The translations under genes were made by a program, and so were the position numbers. A stretch of DNA of 64,000 nucleotides, from NCBI GenBank assembly GCA_964515335.1, contig CAZETS010000001.1, positions 1 to 64,000 on the forward strand. Direction: 5' to 3'. The first letter of the stretch is position 1. The number at the start of each line of letters is the position of its first letter. Shown here one piece after another: positions 34,133 to 42,505 of the stretch. Source of the stretch: TMED88 sp964515335. GTDB taxonomy: Bacteria > Myxococcota_A > UBA9160 > UBA4427. The notes below the pieces were generated by a model that worked only from the letters and a program-made list of their open reading frames with translations, had not been told where the DNA came from and did no database searches.

Positions 34133-36304
34133 CTACCACTTGTCCTCGTAGCAGCGCAGGTGGGCATGGACCGCGTCCGGGCCGCCCCTGGCGTCGGTGA
34201 TCTCGAGCCAGGCGGTCGCGCCCCGCGGCACGTAGGGGCGAGCGAGATCCGCCGAACTGAAGTGGTCCGGGGAGCCGGACCTTCGGGCGACACGCGCCCG
34301 ACCCAGCAGGTCTACCTCACGCCGCTCGCCCTGCCCGCCGCTCACCGGGCCCACCTTGATCGTCCAGGTGAGACTCGCGCTGCCGTCGCCGCCGACCAGC
34401 GACACGCGCCCCCCGGTGCAGGTCGCCCGCCGCGGAAACACCCCCAGCAGATGGCGCGCGACGCCCGGCCGCTCGATGGTCTGTTGGAAGTCGAGGGCGG
34501 GCATCGAGACGTAGTAGTCGTATGGCGGAAGGCGATCCACGCGGCGGGTTCCGCTCGCCTCGTCGACGTCCATCAGCACGCTCGCCCCTTCGCTCGCGAA
34601 GAAGTAGACGCCGCCCTGCCCGCCGGGCCCGAGGCCCGGATGCCCGTACTCTCCGCCCAGCCCGCCGCCCATCACGCGAACGTTCTGCACCTTCGACTTG
34701 CCCCAGTGCAGGTACTCGGCGCGGGTGCCCTTGCCCAGCGCGAAAGAGAACCAGTCCGATGAGCCGCGGTTCGAGACCAGGGCGGCGTTCCACTGGAAGG
34801 CGAAGAGGCGCCGCGCATCCGGATCCACGACGCACTCGCCGGGGCAGTCGAGATCGTCCGCGCAGACCTGCCCGCTGCGGTCGCGCCCCTGGCGCTCGGA
34901 CTCCCCGGAACTCGCATCGCAGACCCCCGCACCGACGATGACCGAGTGGCCCGCGTAGGTCGGGGCGCCAGGATTCGCGGTCTCGACGAAGGTCCGGTCG
35001 ACCTCTCCTCCGTAGCCGCCGAACATGACGAAGTTGCCGCAACGATTGCCCTCGACCACACCTCCTCGAAAGTTGAAGATGACGCCGTCCGGCTGGAACG
35101 GAGCGCAGAACCCCGTGTAGCAGCGTGACGAGCGCGGCGATCCCGCCCCCCAGGACTCGTTCGCCCCGATGACCACGCCGAACTCGTTGCCGGTGATGTA
35201 CGGGTCGTAGAGGGTGTCGTTCAGGCTTCCGCCAAGCCACAGCCCGGTGCCGATCTGCTTGATCCGCCAGCCGCGAAAATCCTTCGTCCAGGTCTGCGCG
35301 GCGGCGACACCGACGTTGTCGCGGTCGCCCTGACCGACGACGTCGAGCCGAACGCTGTCGCTGCCGCGGTGCACACCCTGGCCGTACGCCTGCCAGACGA
35401 TCGAGTAGGGACGATTCGTGAGATGCCGGTCGTCGAGCCAGGTCGGCGCGCACTCGCGATCGTCGTCCCGGCGGCCGTACTCGTGCACCGTGATCCGACC
35501 CGAGCGATGGATGCCGTCCAGGATGGTCGCGGGGCAGCCCGCCCCCTGGTCGCCTGGCATGTAGTCGCCGATGAAGTAGCAGGCCAGACCCATGTCCGCG
35601 AAGACGCCGTGCTGCCAGCGACCCTGTCTCTCGTCGTTGCGGTAGTGGACGTCGAGGTCGTACTCGACGTAGAGATCGATCTGGCCGAAGTTCATCACGC
35701 GGTGGACGACGATGCTCACGATCGAGCTCGCGTCCGGTGGCTCGTCCCACTCCGGCTCCACGCGAGCCACGGAGTCCGACTCGCACCCCGCCACCCGGCG
35801 GATCTGCCCCTTGCCCCGACCCGATCGCACGACCGCCAGCTTCCGGTCGATCGAGAAGTTGTGGCAGAGCTTCTCGCGGAAGGCGACGGTCGAGCGGGTG
35901 CTGTCGCCGGTCGCCGCGCCTTCTCTCAGAACACCCCCGAGCAGCGGATCGGGGTAGCCGTCGACGATGCCCTCACCGGGCATGGCGTTGGCGGTGGTCC
36001 AGAAGGCGTGACAGACCGAGTAGGGCCAGGGACGCCCTCCGGCGCCCTGCTCGCCCGCATTGTGGAACATCGAGAAGTCCACCGGATCAGTCGGCGTACC
36101 GAGCTGGCCGCGGACGAGCACGCGCTTGCTCGAGGTCTTCCCGCCGAGCACGTCGTTCAGCGCGCCCTGGATCGATGCGCAGGCGGCCGCTCCGCTCAGC
36201 CCGGTCACGTCGACCACCTCGTCGTACGGCTCGACGGCAGCCGGGTGCGCGGCCGGGGCGAGCCCGATCAGCAGCAGCCAGAATACGAGGAACCGTGCGC
36301 TCAA
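34133..36304 (-). CDS. large secreted protein, possible parallel beta-helix, function unknown
   Basis: A 723-residue protein that I do not recognise by family. It begins with TTG at 36304, preceded by an excellent SD (AGGGGGAGA, four bases away), and has a signal peptide (ARFLVFWLLLIGLAPAAHPA). The body has repeated short strands rich in G, N and aromatic residues (GNEFGVVIGANESW, GGVVEGNRCGNFVMFGG), suggesting a right-handed parallel beta-helix as in polysaccharide lyases and surface glycan-binding proteins. A cysteine-rich insert (VCADDLDCPGECVVD) near residue 490 is a short disulfide-type motif. No PEP-CTERM tail or lipobox. Sits convergent with the sulfotransferase and divergent from a broken SGNH gene. 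Confidence 0.7.
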   Translation of the reverse strand: MSARFLVFWLLLIGLAPAAHPAAVEPYDEVVDVTGLSGAAACASIQGALNDVLGGKTSSKRVLVRGQLGTPTDPVDFSMFHNAGEQGAGGRPWPYSVCHAFWTTANAMPGEGIVDGYPDPLLGGVLREGAATGDSTRSTVAFREKLCHNFSIDRKLAVVRSGRGKGQIRRVAGCESDSVARVEPEWDEPPDASSIVSIVVHRVMNFGQIDLYVEYDLDVHYRNDERQGRWQHGVFADMGLACYFIGDYMPGDQGAGCPATILDGIHRSGRITVHEYGRRDDDRECAPTWLDDRHLTNRPYSIVWQAYGQGVHRGSDSVRLDVVGQGDRDNVGVAAAQTWTKDFRGWRIKQIGTGLWLGGSLNDTLYDPYITGNEFGVVIGANESWGAGSPRSSRCYTGFCAPFQPDGVIFNFRGGVVEGNRCGNFVMFGGYGGEVDRTFVETANPGAPTYAGHSVIVGAGVCDASSGESERQGRDRSGQVCADDLDCPGECVVDPDARRLFAFQWNAALVSNRGSSDWFSFALGKGTRAEYLHWGKSKVQNVRVMGGGLGGEYGHPGLGPGGQGGVYFFASEGASVLMDVDEASGTRRVDRLPPYDYYVSMPALDFQQTIERPGVARHLLGVFPRRATCTGGRVSLVGGDGSASLTWTIKVGPVSGGQGERREVDLLGRARVARRSGSPDHFSSADLARPYVPRGATAWLEITDARGGPDAVHAHLRCYEDKW

Positions 36305-36476
36305 TTCGTCTCCCCCTGCCGTCGACCTGCCCGCGGGCAGCGCGCGCTCGTGTCCACATCGGACGCGCCGCATGATACGATGATTCGTTCCGCGGCGTGC
36401 GGATCTCGGTGCTTTCGTCCTCCGGGTCGACGCACCCGAAACTTCGAGACGACCAACGGACCGAGCCACCTCACCG

Positions 36477-37576
36477 ATGAGCCGCTGGATGCAGAGCGCC
36501 GCACGATTCGCCAGGAAGTGCGTCGGCCAGCTGGCGTTCGCCGGCTTCACGGTCGTCGTAGCCGTGCTGCTGACGGAACTCGGTCGCGGATCCTGATTCC
36601 GGCCTGGGCGCCGGCCAGCGGCGATCGCGACTTCTGGGAGTACGACGAACTCCTGAGCTGGCGCCACACCCCCGGTGCGCTGGGGCGATTCAGCTACGCG
36701 GACTTCGACGTCGACGTGCGCCTGAACGCCGACGGGCACCGGGACGCCGATCATTCGTTCGAGCGAACGCCCGGAAGGCACCGCGCCCTCCTGCTGGGAG
36801 ACTCGTTCGGCTGGGGGTACGGGGTCGAACAGGACGAGATCTTCGTGGAGCGGATCGACGCGCGGCGACCCGACTGGGAGATCGTCAACACCTCGGTGAG
36901 CGGCTACGGGACCGACCAGCAGTACCTCTACTATCGGGACCGCGGCCATCGCTACGCGCCGGACCTGGTGATCCTGCTCTTCTCCGGCAACGACGTCGAG
37001 AACGCCGCCCACTCCGTCCAGTACTGGCACAACAAGCCCCTCTTCCAGCGGGGAAGCGAGGGCCTCGAACTCACCAACGTCCCCGTGCCGCCGCCCACTC
37101 CCACCCAGGACGTGGCGAACTGGGTGGGGCGCAACACCTGGTTCCTGCGCACGGCCTCTCGGGGCGCGGCCGCCTGGCTGGCCCCGGCGCGAGCCGGCGC
37201 CTCCCCGGCCCCGCCGCCTCCCCGGCCGAACGCCGAGAGCGACACGCCGACGCGGGCCGACTCGCTCTCGGGCAAGGAAATGCGGATCGTGGAGATCCTC
37301 GAGGCGCTGGACATCGCAGCGCGGCGCGGCGGCGCCCGGCTCGTCGTCGTCTCGCTCCCGGGCCTGGAGGGGATCTTCGAGCACGGCGACTTCCGCGCGC
37401 TGGGAATCACCCATCTGTCACTTTCGGGCGTTTTCCAGGACAGCGACGAGCCGGTGACCTTCGAGCACGACCGGCACTGGACCGCCGCCGGCCACCGCAT
37501 CGTGGCGGAGGCCGTCGAGTCGTTCCTGCTCGAGCAGGGGCTGTTCGAGCCCCGGGACGCCGACGCCGGAGGCTGA
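36477..37576 (+). pseudogene. SGNH-like acyltransferase/esterase with a single-base frameshift
   Basis: The 5' part starts at ATG 36477 and encodes a membrane anchor (QLAFAGFTVVVAVLLTELG), then terminates at TGA 36594-36596. From about 36587 the adjacent frame continues as RILIPAWAPASGDRDFWEYD through GDSFGWGYG (catalytic Ser), FSGNDVEN and the C-terminal DRHWTAAGH block to 37576. Adding one base near 36585-36587 joins the two as TELG-X-RILIPAW, a natural continuation, so one base appears to be missing. No credible start exists in the downstream frame. It is either a true frameshift or an assembly error in GC-rich sequence. The family decorates exported polysaccharides with acyl groups or removes them. 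Confidence 0.8.
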
Positions 37577-37598
37577 TCGGCCGGAACGAATGCAGCCT

Positions 37599-38792
37599 TC
37601 AGCCCACCCAATCGCACTCGGGAGAGCGCGTACCCGTGACGACGTCGCCGTAGGCGCGAGCCATCGTTCGCGCCACGGCGCGGGCCGCGTAGCGCTCCTG
37701 CACCAACGCCCGGGCCCGCTCGCCCAGCGCCGGCAGCTCGTCGGGTCGACCCAGGAGGTCGCGCAGCGCGGAGGCGATCGCGTCGGCGTGGACGGGGACG
37801 ACCCGTCCGGCGCCGTATGCCTCCACGTGCTCGGCGATGCCGCAGGTCTCCGACACGACGACCGGCAGACCGGCCGACATCGCCTCCCCGGCCGCGTTGC
37901 CGAAGTTCTCGGCGTGGGAGGTCAGCGCGCAGAGATCGCCCCCTGCAAAGAGACCGGCGCGCTCCTTGGCGTCCACCAACCCGAGGAAGCGCACCTGCGA
38001 CTCGAGGCCGAGTGCTCGGACCTGAGCGCGCAGCGACTCCTCGACCCCGTAGTCCGGGCCGGCGAGTGCCAGCACGGCGCCCCGGGTGGCCGCGCCGGAT
38101 CGCGCGAAGGCGTCGACGAGCACGTCGAGCGCCTTCCGCCGGTCGAGGCGGCCGAGAAAGACGACGAGCGGCTGATCCTCGCCGAGCCCCATCGCCGCCC
38201 GCTGCCGTGCGCGATCGGGCAGCACCTCGAAGTCCTCCACCGCCAGGGCGTTCGCGACCCTGAACATGGGCGTCGTCAGGCCCAGCTGCAGCGCATCCTG
38301 ACGCTCGAGTTCGGCGGTGAAGTGCACGGCGCTCGCGCGCTGGAGCGCGCGGTGGTTGTGGAGCCGGTACATCGCCCGGTGTTTGCGGGCCTCGGGCGAG
38401 CGGTCGTGAACCATCACGAGGCTGCCCCGGGGCGAGATCACGGTCGGCACGCCCCGGCGCCGGGCCGCATGCAGCGCCGGCCAGCCGAAGAGCTGCCAGA
38501 ACGCCGCCACGTGCACGACGTCGAAGCGATCGACGCCTCGGGCGGCGCGAAGCATCGGAAGATCGAACAGGAATCCACCGGCGAGGTTGCGGTGGTAGAC
38601 GACCTCGACCCCGCCGATGTCGATGGGCGTGTGGAGCGGCGCGTCGTGGCTTCCCGTCGGCGACTGCGTGGTCCAGACGGTGGTCTCGTGTCCGAGGGCG
38701 ACGAGTTCGCGACACAGGATGCTGGTCGACCGGACGATGCCGCCGAGATGGAAGTCAGGCTCGTAGTAGGGCGTCACCTGCAGGATCTTCAT
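37599..38792 (-). CDS. GT4-family glycosyltransferase
   Basis: A 397-residue GT-B enzyme, last gene of a five-gene minus-strand operon that starts with the CapK-like ligase. N-terminal LQVTPYYEPDFHLGGIVRST, donor domain VFLGRLDRRKALDVLVDAF, and EX7E-like AENFGNAAGEAMSAGLPVV. It is 21 bp downstream of the methyltransferase. Its 3' end faces the frameshifted SGNH gene with a 22-bp gap. Confidence 0.88.
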   Translation of the reverse strand: MKILQVTPYYEPDFHLGGIVRSTSILCRELVALGHETTVWTTQSPTGSHDAPLHTPIDIGGVEVVYHRNLAGGFLFDLPMLRAARGVDRFDVVHVAAFWQLFGWPALHAARRRGVPTVISPRGSLVMVHDRSPEARKHRAMYRLHNHRALQRASAVHFTAELERQDALQLGLTTPMFRVANALAVEDFEVLPDRARQRAAMGLGEDQPLVVFLGRLDRRKALDVLVDAFARSGAATRGAVLALAGPDYGVEESLRAQVRALGLESQVRFLGLVDAKERAGLFAGGDLCALTSHAENFGNAAGEAMSAGLPVVVSETCGIAEHVEAYGAGRVVPVHADAIASALRDLLGRPDELPALGERARALVQERYAARAVARTMARAYGDVVTGTRSPECDWVG

Positions 38793-38813
38793 GCCTGCTC
38801 CGTCGCCTCGCTC

Positions 38814-39551
38814 TCAGTCCGCCGATCGGCAGGCGACCGTCATGTAGCTCTCGCCGAGCCACCAGGGAAACCAGCCGAAAACCGACTGAACCGCCTGGAG
38901 GGGCAGTGAGAGCGGCGGACGCCCCAGCCAGGGCACACCCGCGAACAGGGTGGTGCCCTCCGAGAGCGGCTCGAAGCCCGCCTCCCGCAATGAGCGGGAC
39001 CACTCGGCCGGGGCCCGCAGCGAGATGTGGTCGTCGCGAACGCCCACCCACGCATCGCCCAACATCCGCGCAGACAGCCCGCGCGTGTTCGGCGTCGAGA
39101 GCAGCAGCAGGCCGCCGGGGCCGAGCACCCGTCCGGCCTCCTCGAGGAACCGTTCGGGTCGCTCGAAGTGCTCGATCACCTGCAGGGCCGACACCACGTC
39201 GAAGGATCCGTCGGCGAACGGAAGTCCTTCGGAGCTGCTTCGCGCGAAGCCGACGTCCGGATGGCGGGCCGCGCACGGACGCACGACGTCGGGATCGAGG
39301 TCGATCGCCACGAGCCGTGCCCCCGGAAACCAGCCCTTGAGGCAGTGCAGGAAGTTGCCGGGACCGCAGCCGACCTCGAGCAGCGACAGCCGATCGCCGG
39401 GGTTCCGGCGGTGACGGTCGATCATCCGCCGCCAGACGCGATAGGCCGCTCCGAACTTCCAGTCGGACAGCCCCTGCCGCAGGCCGCCGCGCTCGCGGTG
39501 TGCGTACGGCGAAGCCGGGCCAGCCCCCAAATCTCCGGGCTCAGACGCCAT
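38814..39551 (-). CDS. class I SAM-dependent methyltransferase
   Basis: A 245-residue cytoplasmic methyltransferase with motif I LLEVGCGPGNFL, motif II VAIDLDPDV, and post-I FDVVSALQVIEHF. Similar proteins in O-antigen and EPS clusters methylate sugar hydroxyls or cap chains; the target here is unknown. It overlaps the 3' end of the epimerase gene by 11 bp, which points to coupled expression. The last 35 residues (LPLQAVQSVFGWFPWWLGES) are hydrophobic and could contact the membrane. Confidence 0.87.
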   Translation of the reverse strand: MASEPGDLGAGPASPYAHRERGGLRQGLSDWKFGAAYRVWRRMIDRHRRNPGDRLSLLEVGCGPGNFLHCLKGWFPGARLVAIDLDPDVVRPCAARHPDVGFARSSSEGLPFADGSFDVVSALQVIEHFERPERFLEEAGRVLGPGGLLLLSTPNTRGLSARMLGDAWVGVRDDHISLRAPAEWSRSLREAGFEPLSEGTTLFAGVPWLGRPPLSLPLQAVQSVFGWFPWWLGESYMTVACRSAD

Positions 39552-40548
39552 AGTACTCGCGATACCAGTCGATGAAGCGCTGCATGCCCACCTCGAGCGG
39601 CGTCTCGGGGCGGTAGCCGGTGTCGCTCATCAGATCCTCGACGTCGGCATACGTGGCGAGCACGTCGCCGGGCTGCCGGGGCAGCATGTTCAGCACCGCC
39701 TTGCGGCCGATGCACGCCTCCATCACCTCGATGTACCGGAGCAGCTCGACCGGCGCGTTGCTGCCGATGTTGTAGAGGCGATACGGGGCGCTGCTCGTTC
39801 CCGGATCCGGCTCCTTGCCCGACCAGTCGGCCGCCGGCTGCGCGGGCTGGTCGAGGGTGCGCACGACGCCCTCGACGATGTCGTCGATGTAGGTGAAGTC
39901 GCGCACGTGTTTGCCGTGGTTGAAGACGTCGATCGGCTCACCGGCGATGATGCGTCGCGCGAAGATGAAGGGTGACATGTCGGGCCGGCCCCAGGGACCG
40001 TAGACCGTGAAGAAGCGCAGCCCCGTGGTGGGCAGCTCGTAGAGATGGCTGTAGGTGTGGGCCATCAGCTCGTTCGACTTCTTGGTGGCCGCGTAGAGGC
40101 TGATGGGATGGTCGACGTTGTCGTGCACCGTGAACGGCATCGTCTCGTTGGCGCCGTACACCGAGCTGCTCGAGGCGTACACCAGGTGCTCGACGCGCAG
40201 GTACCGGCAGACCTCGAGCACGTTCAGGAAGGCCACGAGGTTGGCGTGCACGTACGCCCGGGGCTGCTCGATCGAGTACCGCACACCCGCTTGTGCGGCC
40301 AGGTGGACGACGCGCTCGGGCGCGAAGGCCCGAACCGCTTCCTCGAATCGCCCGGCGTCGGCGATGTCGAGCCGCGCCTCGGTGAAGCCCCGCCGGCCCC
40401 GCAGCCGCTCGAGGCGCGCCTCCTTGAGGCTCGTCTCGTAATAGTCGTTCACGTCGTCGACGCCGAGCACGACGTCGCCGCGCTCGAGCAGCCGCTCTCC
40501 CACGGCCGCGCCAACGAAGCCCGCCGTGCCGGTAACCAGGACCTTCAT
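39541..40548 (-). CDS. UDP-glucuronate 4-epimerase-like NAD-dependent epimerase
   Basis: A 335-residue extended short-chain dehydrogenase with NAD motif VTGTAGFVGAAVGERLL, catalytic SSSSVYG and YAATKKSNE. The segment VDDVNDYYETSLKEARLE and HVRDFTYIDDIVEG are typical of UDP-glucuronate 4-epimerases (galacturonate-forming), rather than of GalE proper. With ugd at 2-3.3 kb this supplies UDP-galacturonate. It lies 4 bp after the third amidotransferase, which supports a link between uronate supply and amidation. Confidence 0.9.
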   Translation of the reverse strand: MKVLVTGTAGFVGAAVGERLLERGDVVLGVDDVNDYYETSLKEARLERLRGRRGFTEARLDIADAGRFEEAVRAFAPERVVHLAAQAGVRYSIEQPRAYVHANLVAFLNVLEVCRYLRVEHLVYASSSSVYGANETMPFTVHDNVDHPISLYAATKKSNELMAHTYSHLYELPTTGLRFFTVYGPWGRPDMSPFIFARRIIAGEPIDVFNHGKHVRDFTYIDDIVEGVVRTLDQPAQPAADWSGKEPDPGTSSAPYRLYNIGSNAPVELLRYIEVMEACIGRKAVLNMLPRQPGDVLATYADVEDLMSDTGYRPETPLEVGMQRFIDWYREYYGV

Positions 40549-40552
40549 CGAT

Positions 40553-42472
40553 TCAAGGGCTCGTCGGGACGCTCACGTCAATGAACATGCGGCACCACAG
40601 CTCGATGCACATCATCGACAGGATGGTATAAGCAGCGTCGATCGAGCCCGCGCGATCCATGGCCAGCAGGCGCTGCACGCCGTCGCGGTCGAAGAGGCCC
40701 CGCCGAGCCACCGACGCATCCGAGAGCGTGTCCTCCACCATCGGGCGCAGCTCGGAGCGAAGCCACGAGCGAAGCGGCACGCCGAAGCCGGACTTGGGCC
40801 GATAGATCACCTCTCGCGGCAGGACCGACTCCATGGCCAGCTTGAAGATCCACTTGCCCTCGCCGCGGCGTTGCTTGTAGGCGACCGGCAGACTCGCCGC
40901 GAGCGAGATCAGGTCGGGGTCGAGCAGCGGCACCCGCACTTCGACGCCGGTCGCCATACTCATCTTGTCGAAGTAGTTCAGGTTGTGATCGGCCAGGAAG
41001 TGCTTGCAGTCGACATACAGCATGCGGTTCAGCTCGTGAACGTCCTTCGGCACGTTCGAGAGCGATCGAAGCAGCGGCGCCGAAAAGTCGCGGCCGGCCA
41101 CCCGCGCGCGCATTTCGTCGCTGTAGAGCGAGTCGAGGATGTGGGGCTCGAGCCAGTGGAAGTAGCTCGCGAGGCGCTCGTCGCCGTCCCGGTCCGCGTA
41201 CGAGAACGCCTTGGCGATACGCCGGGTGCTCGCGTACTTCGGCGGCAGCCGGGTGGCGAGCTCCTTGAGACGCCGGCGCACGAACACCGGCAGCCAGCCC
41301 CAGCGCCACTCGACGTCCATGGCTCGGTGGCGCCGATAGCCCGTGAAGATGTCGTCTCCACCCGCGCCCGAGAGCAGCACCTTGATCCCGTGCTCGCGGG
41401 CCAGCCGGCAGATGAAGAACGTATTGATCGCGGCGAAGTCGGCCTGCGGCTCGTCGAGGAAGTAGATCATCCTCTGGAGCTCCTCGGCCATCTCCGGCCC
41501 CACGTAGATGGTGTGGAGGTCTACGCCGAGGTGCTCGGCGACGCGCTTCGCGTACGGGAGGTCTTCGGCGCTGCCCTCCTGAACGAACTGCTCGTCCTTG
41601 AATCCGATCGTGAAGCAGTCGATGTCGCGGCCCCCGCCACCCCGGGTCGCGCACGCCACGACGCTGCTCGAATCGAGTCCGCCCGAGAGCAGCGCCCCCA
41701 CCGGCACGTCGGACATCATCTGCCGGTCGACCGCCTGCTGGACGCGATCGCGGACCAGCTCGGCGGCCTCTTCGGCCGGCATCGGAACGATCGCCTGATC
41801 GTAGGGCAGCTCGTAGAACGTCCAGCGCCGCGCCACGCGCCCGCCCTCGACCCGCATTGCCGTCCCCGGCTCGAGCTTCTTCACGCTCTCGAGCATCGTG
41901 CGCGGCGCGGGGCACCACAGGTAGGTCATGTAGTCGTGGATGGCGCGATGGTCGAGGCGCCGTTCGATGGACCGGCAGTGGAGCAGCGCCTTCAACTCGC
42001 TCGCGAAGATCAGCCCTTCCGGGGTCTCCGCGTAATAGAGCGGCTTGACGCCGATGCCGTCACGGGCGAGCAGCAGCGAGTCGTCGCGGGTGTCCCAGAG
42101 CGCGAAGGCGAACATGCCGTTCAGCCGGCTCAGCACACCTTCGCCGTACTTCAGGTAGAGGTTGAGGATCACCTCGGTGTCGGCGTCGCTCTTGAACGCG
42201 TGGCCGTCCGCCTCGAGCCGGCGTCGCTGCTCGTGATAGTTGAAGATCTCGCCGTTGAAGACGATCACGACGGTGCCGGTCGCGTCCCACATCGGCTGAT
42301 GGCCGCGCGGCGACAGGTCGATGATGGAGAGCCGGCGGTGGGTGAGGCCGAGGCGGCCGGCGGGATCGAAGTGAGTGCCCGAGTCGTCCGGCCCCCGGTG
42401 CGCGAGCGACTTGTTCATCTCGCCGAGGAGCTCGGGCGCGAAGTCCCCTACGAAGCCTGCGATTCCACACAT
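40553..42472 (-). CDS. class-II amidotransferase, asparagine synthase-like (third copy)
   Basis: A 639-residue AsnB-family amidotransferase. It begins MCGIAGFVGD, so Cys2 is exposed, and has AHRGPDDSGTHF, FNGEIFNYHEQ, the ATP loop LSGGLDSSSVVACA, and SGAGGDDIFTGYRRHR. The start is exact since the nucleophile must be residue 2. It sits between the CapK-like ligase (33 bp upstream) and the uronate epimerase (4 bp downstream) in one operon, which argues for a role in polymer amidation rather than asparagine supply. Confidence 0.9.
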   Translation of the reverse strand: MCGIAGFVGDFAPELLGEMNKSLAHRGPDDSGTHFDPAGRLGLTHRRLSIIDLSPRGHQPMWDATGTVVIVFNGEIFNYHEQRRRLEADGHAFKSDADTEVILNLYLKYGEGVLSRLNGMFAFALWDTRDDSLLLARDGIGVKPLYYAETPEGLIFASELKALLHCRSIERRLDHRAIHDYMTYLWCPAPRTMLESVKKLEPGTAMRVEGGRVARRWTFYELPYDQAIVPMPAEEAAELVRDRVQQAVDRQMMSDVPVGALLSGGLDSSSVVACATRGGGGRDIDCFTIGFKDEQFVQEGSAEDLPYAKRVAEHLGVDLHTIYVGPEMAEELQRMIYFLDEPQADFAAINTFFICRLAREHGIKVLLSGAGGDDIFTGYRRHRAMDVEWRWGWLPVFVRRRLKELATRLPPKYASTRRIAKAFSYADRDGDERLASYFHWLEPHILDSLYSDEMRARVAGRDFSAPLLRSLSNVPKDVHELNRMLYVDCKHFLADHNLNYFDKMSMATGVEVRVPLLDPDLISLAASLPVAYKQRRGEGKWIFKLAMESVLPREVIYRPKSGFGVPLRSWLRSELRPMVEDTLSDASVARRGLFDRDGVQRLLAMDRAGSIDAAYTILSMMCIELWCRMFIDVSVPTSP

Positions 42473-42505
42473 GGCCGACTGGTCCCGATCCCTCGACCGC
42501 CGCCC

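Noticed and set aside
34133..37414. A single 1,093-residue minus-strand protein
   Set aside because: The part upstream of 36304 is antisense to the SGNH gene and not protein-like; the signal peptide and SD fix the start at the TTG 36304.
40553..42472. Simple asparagine biosynthesis for all three AsnB-like genes
   Set aside because: Three diverged copies inside one polysaccharide locus, one coupled to a uronate epimerase, are hard to explain by amino-acid supply, although one copy could still do it.
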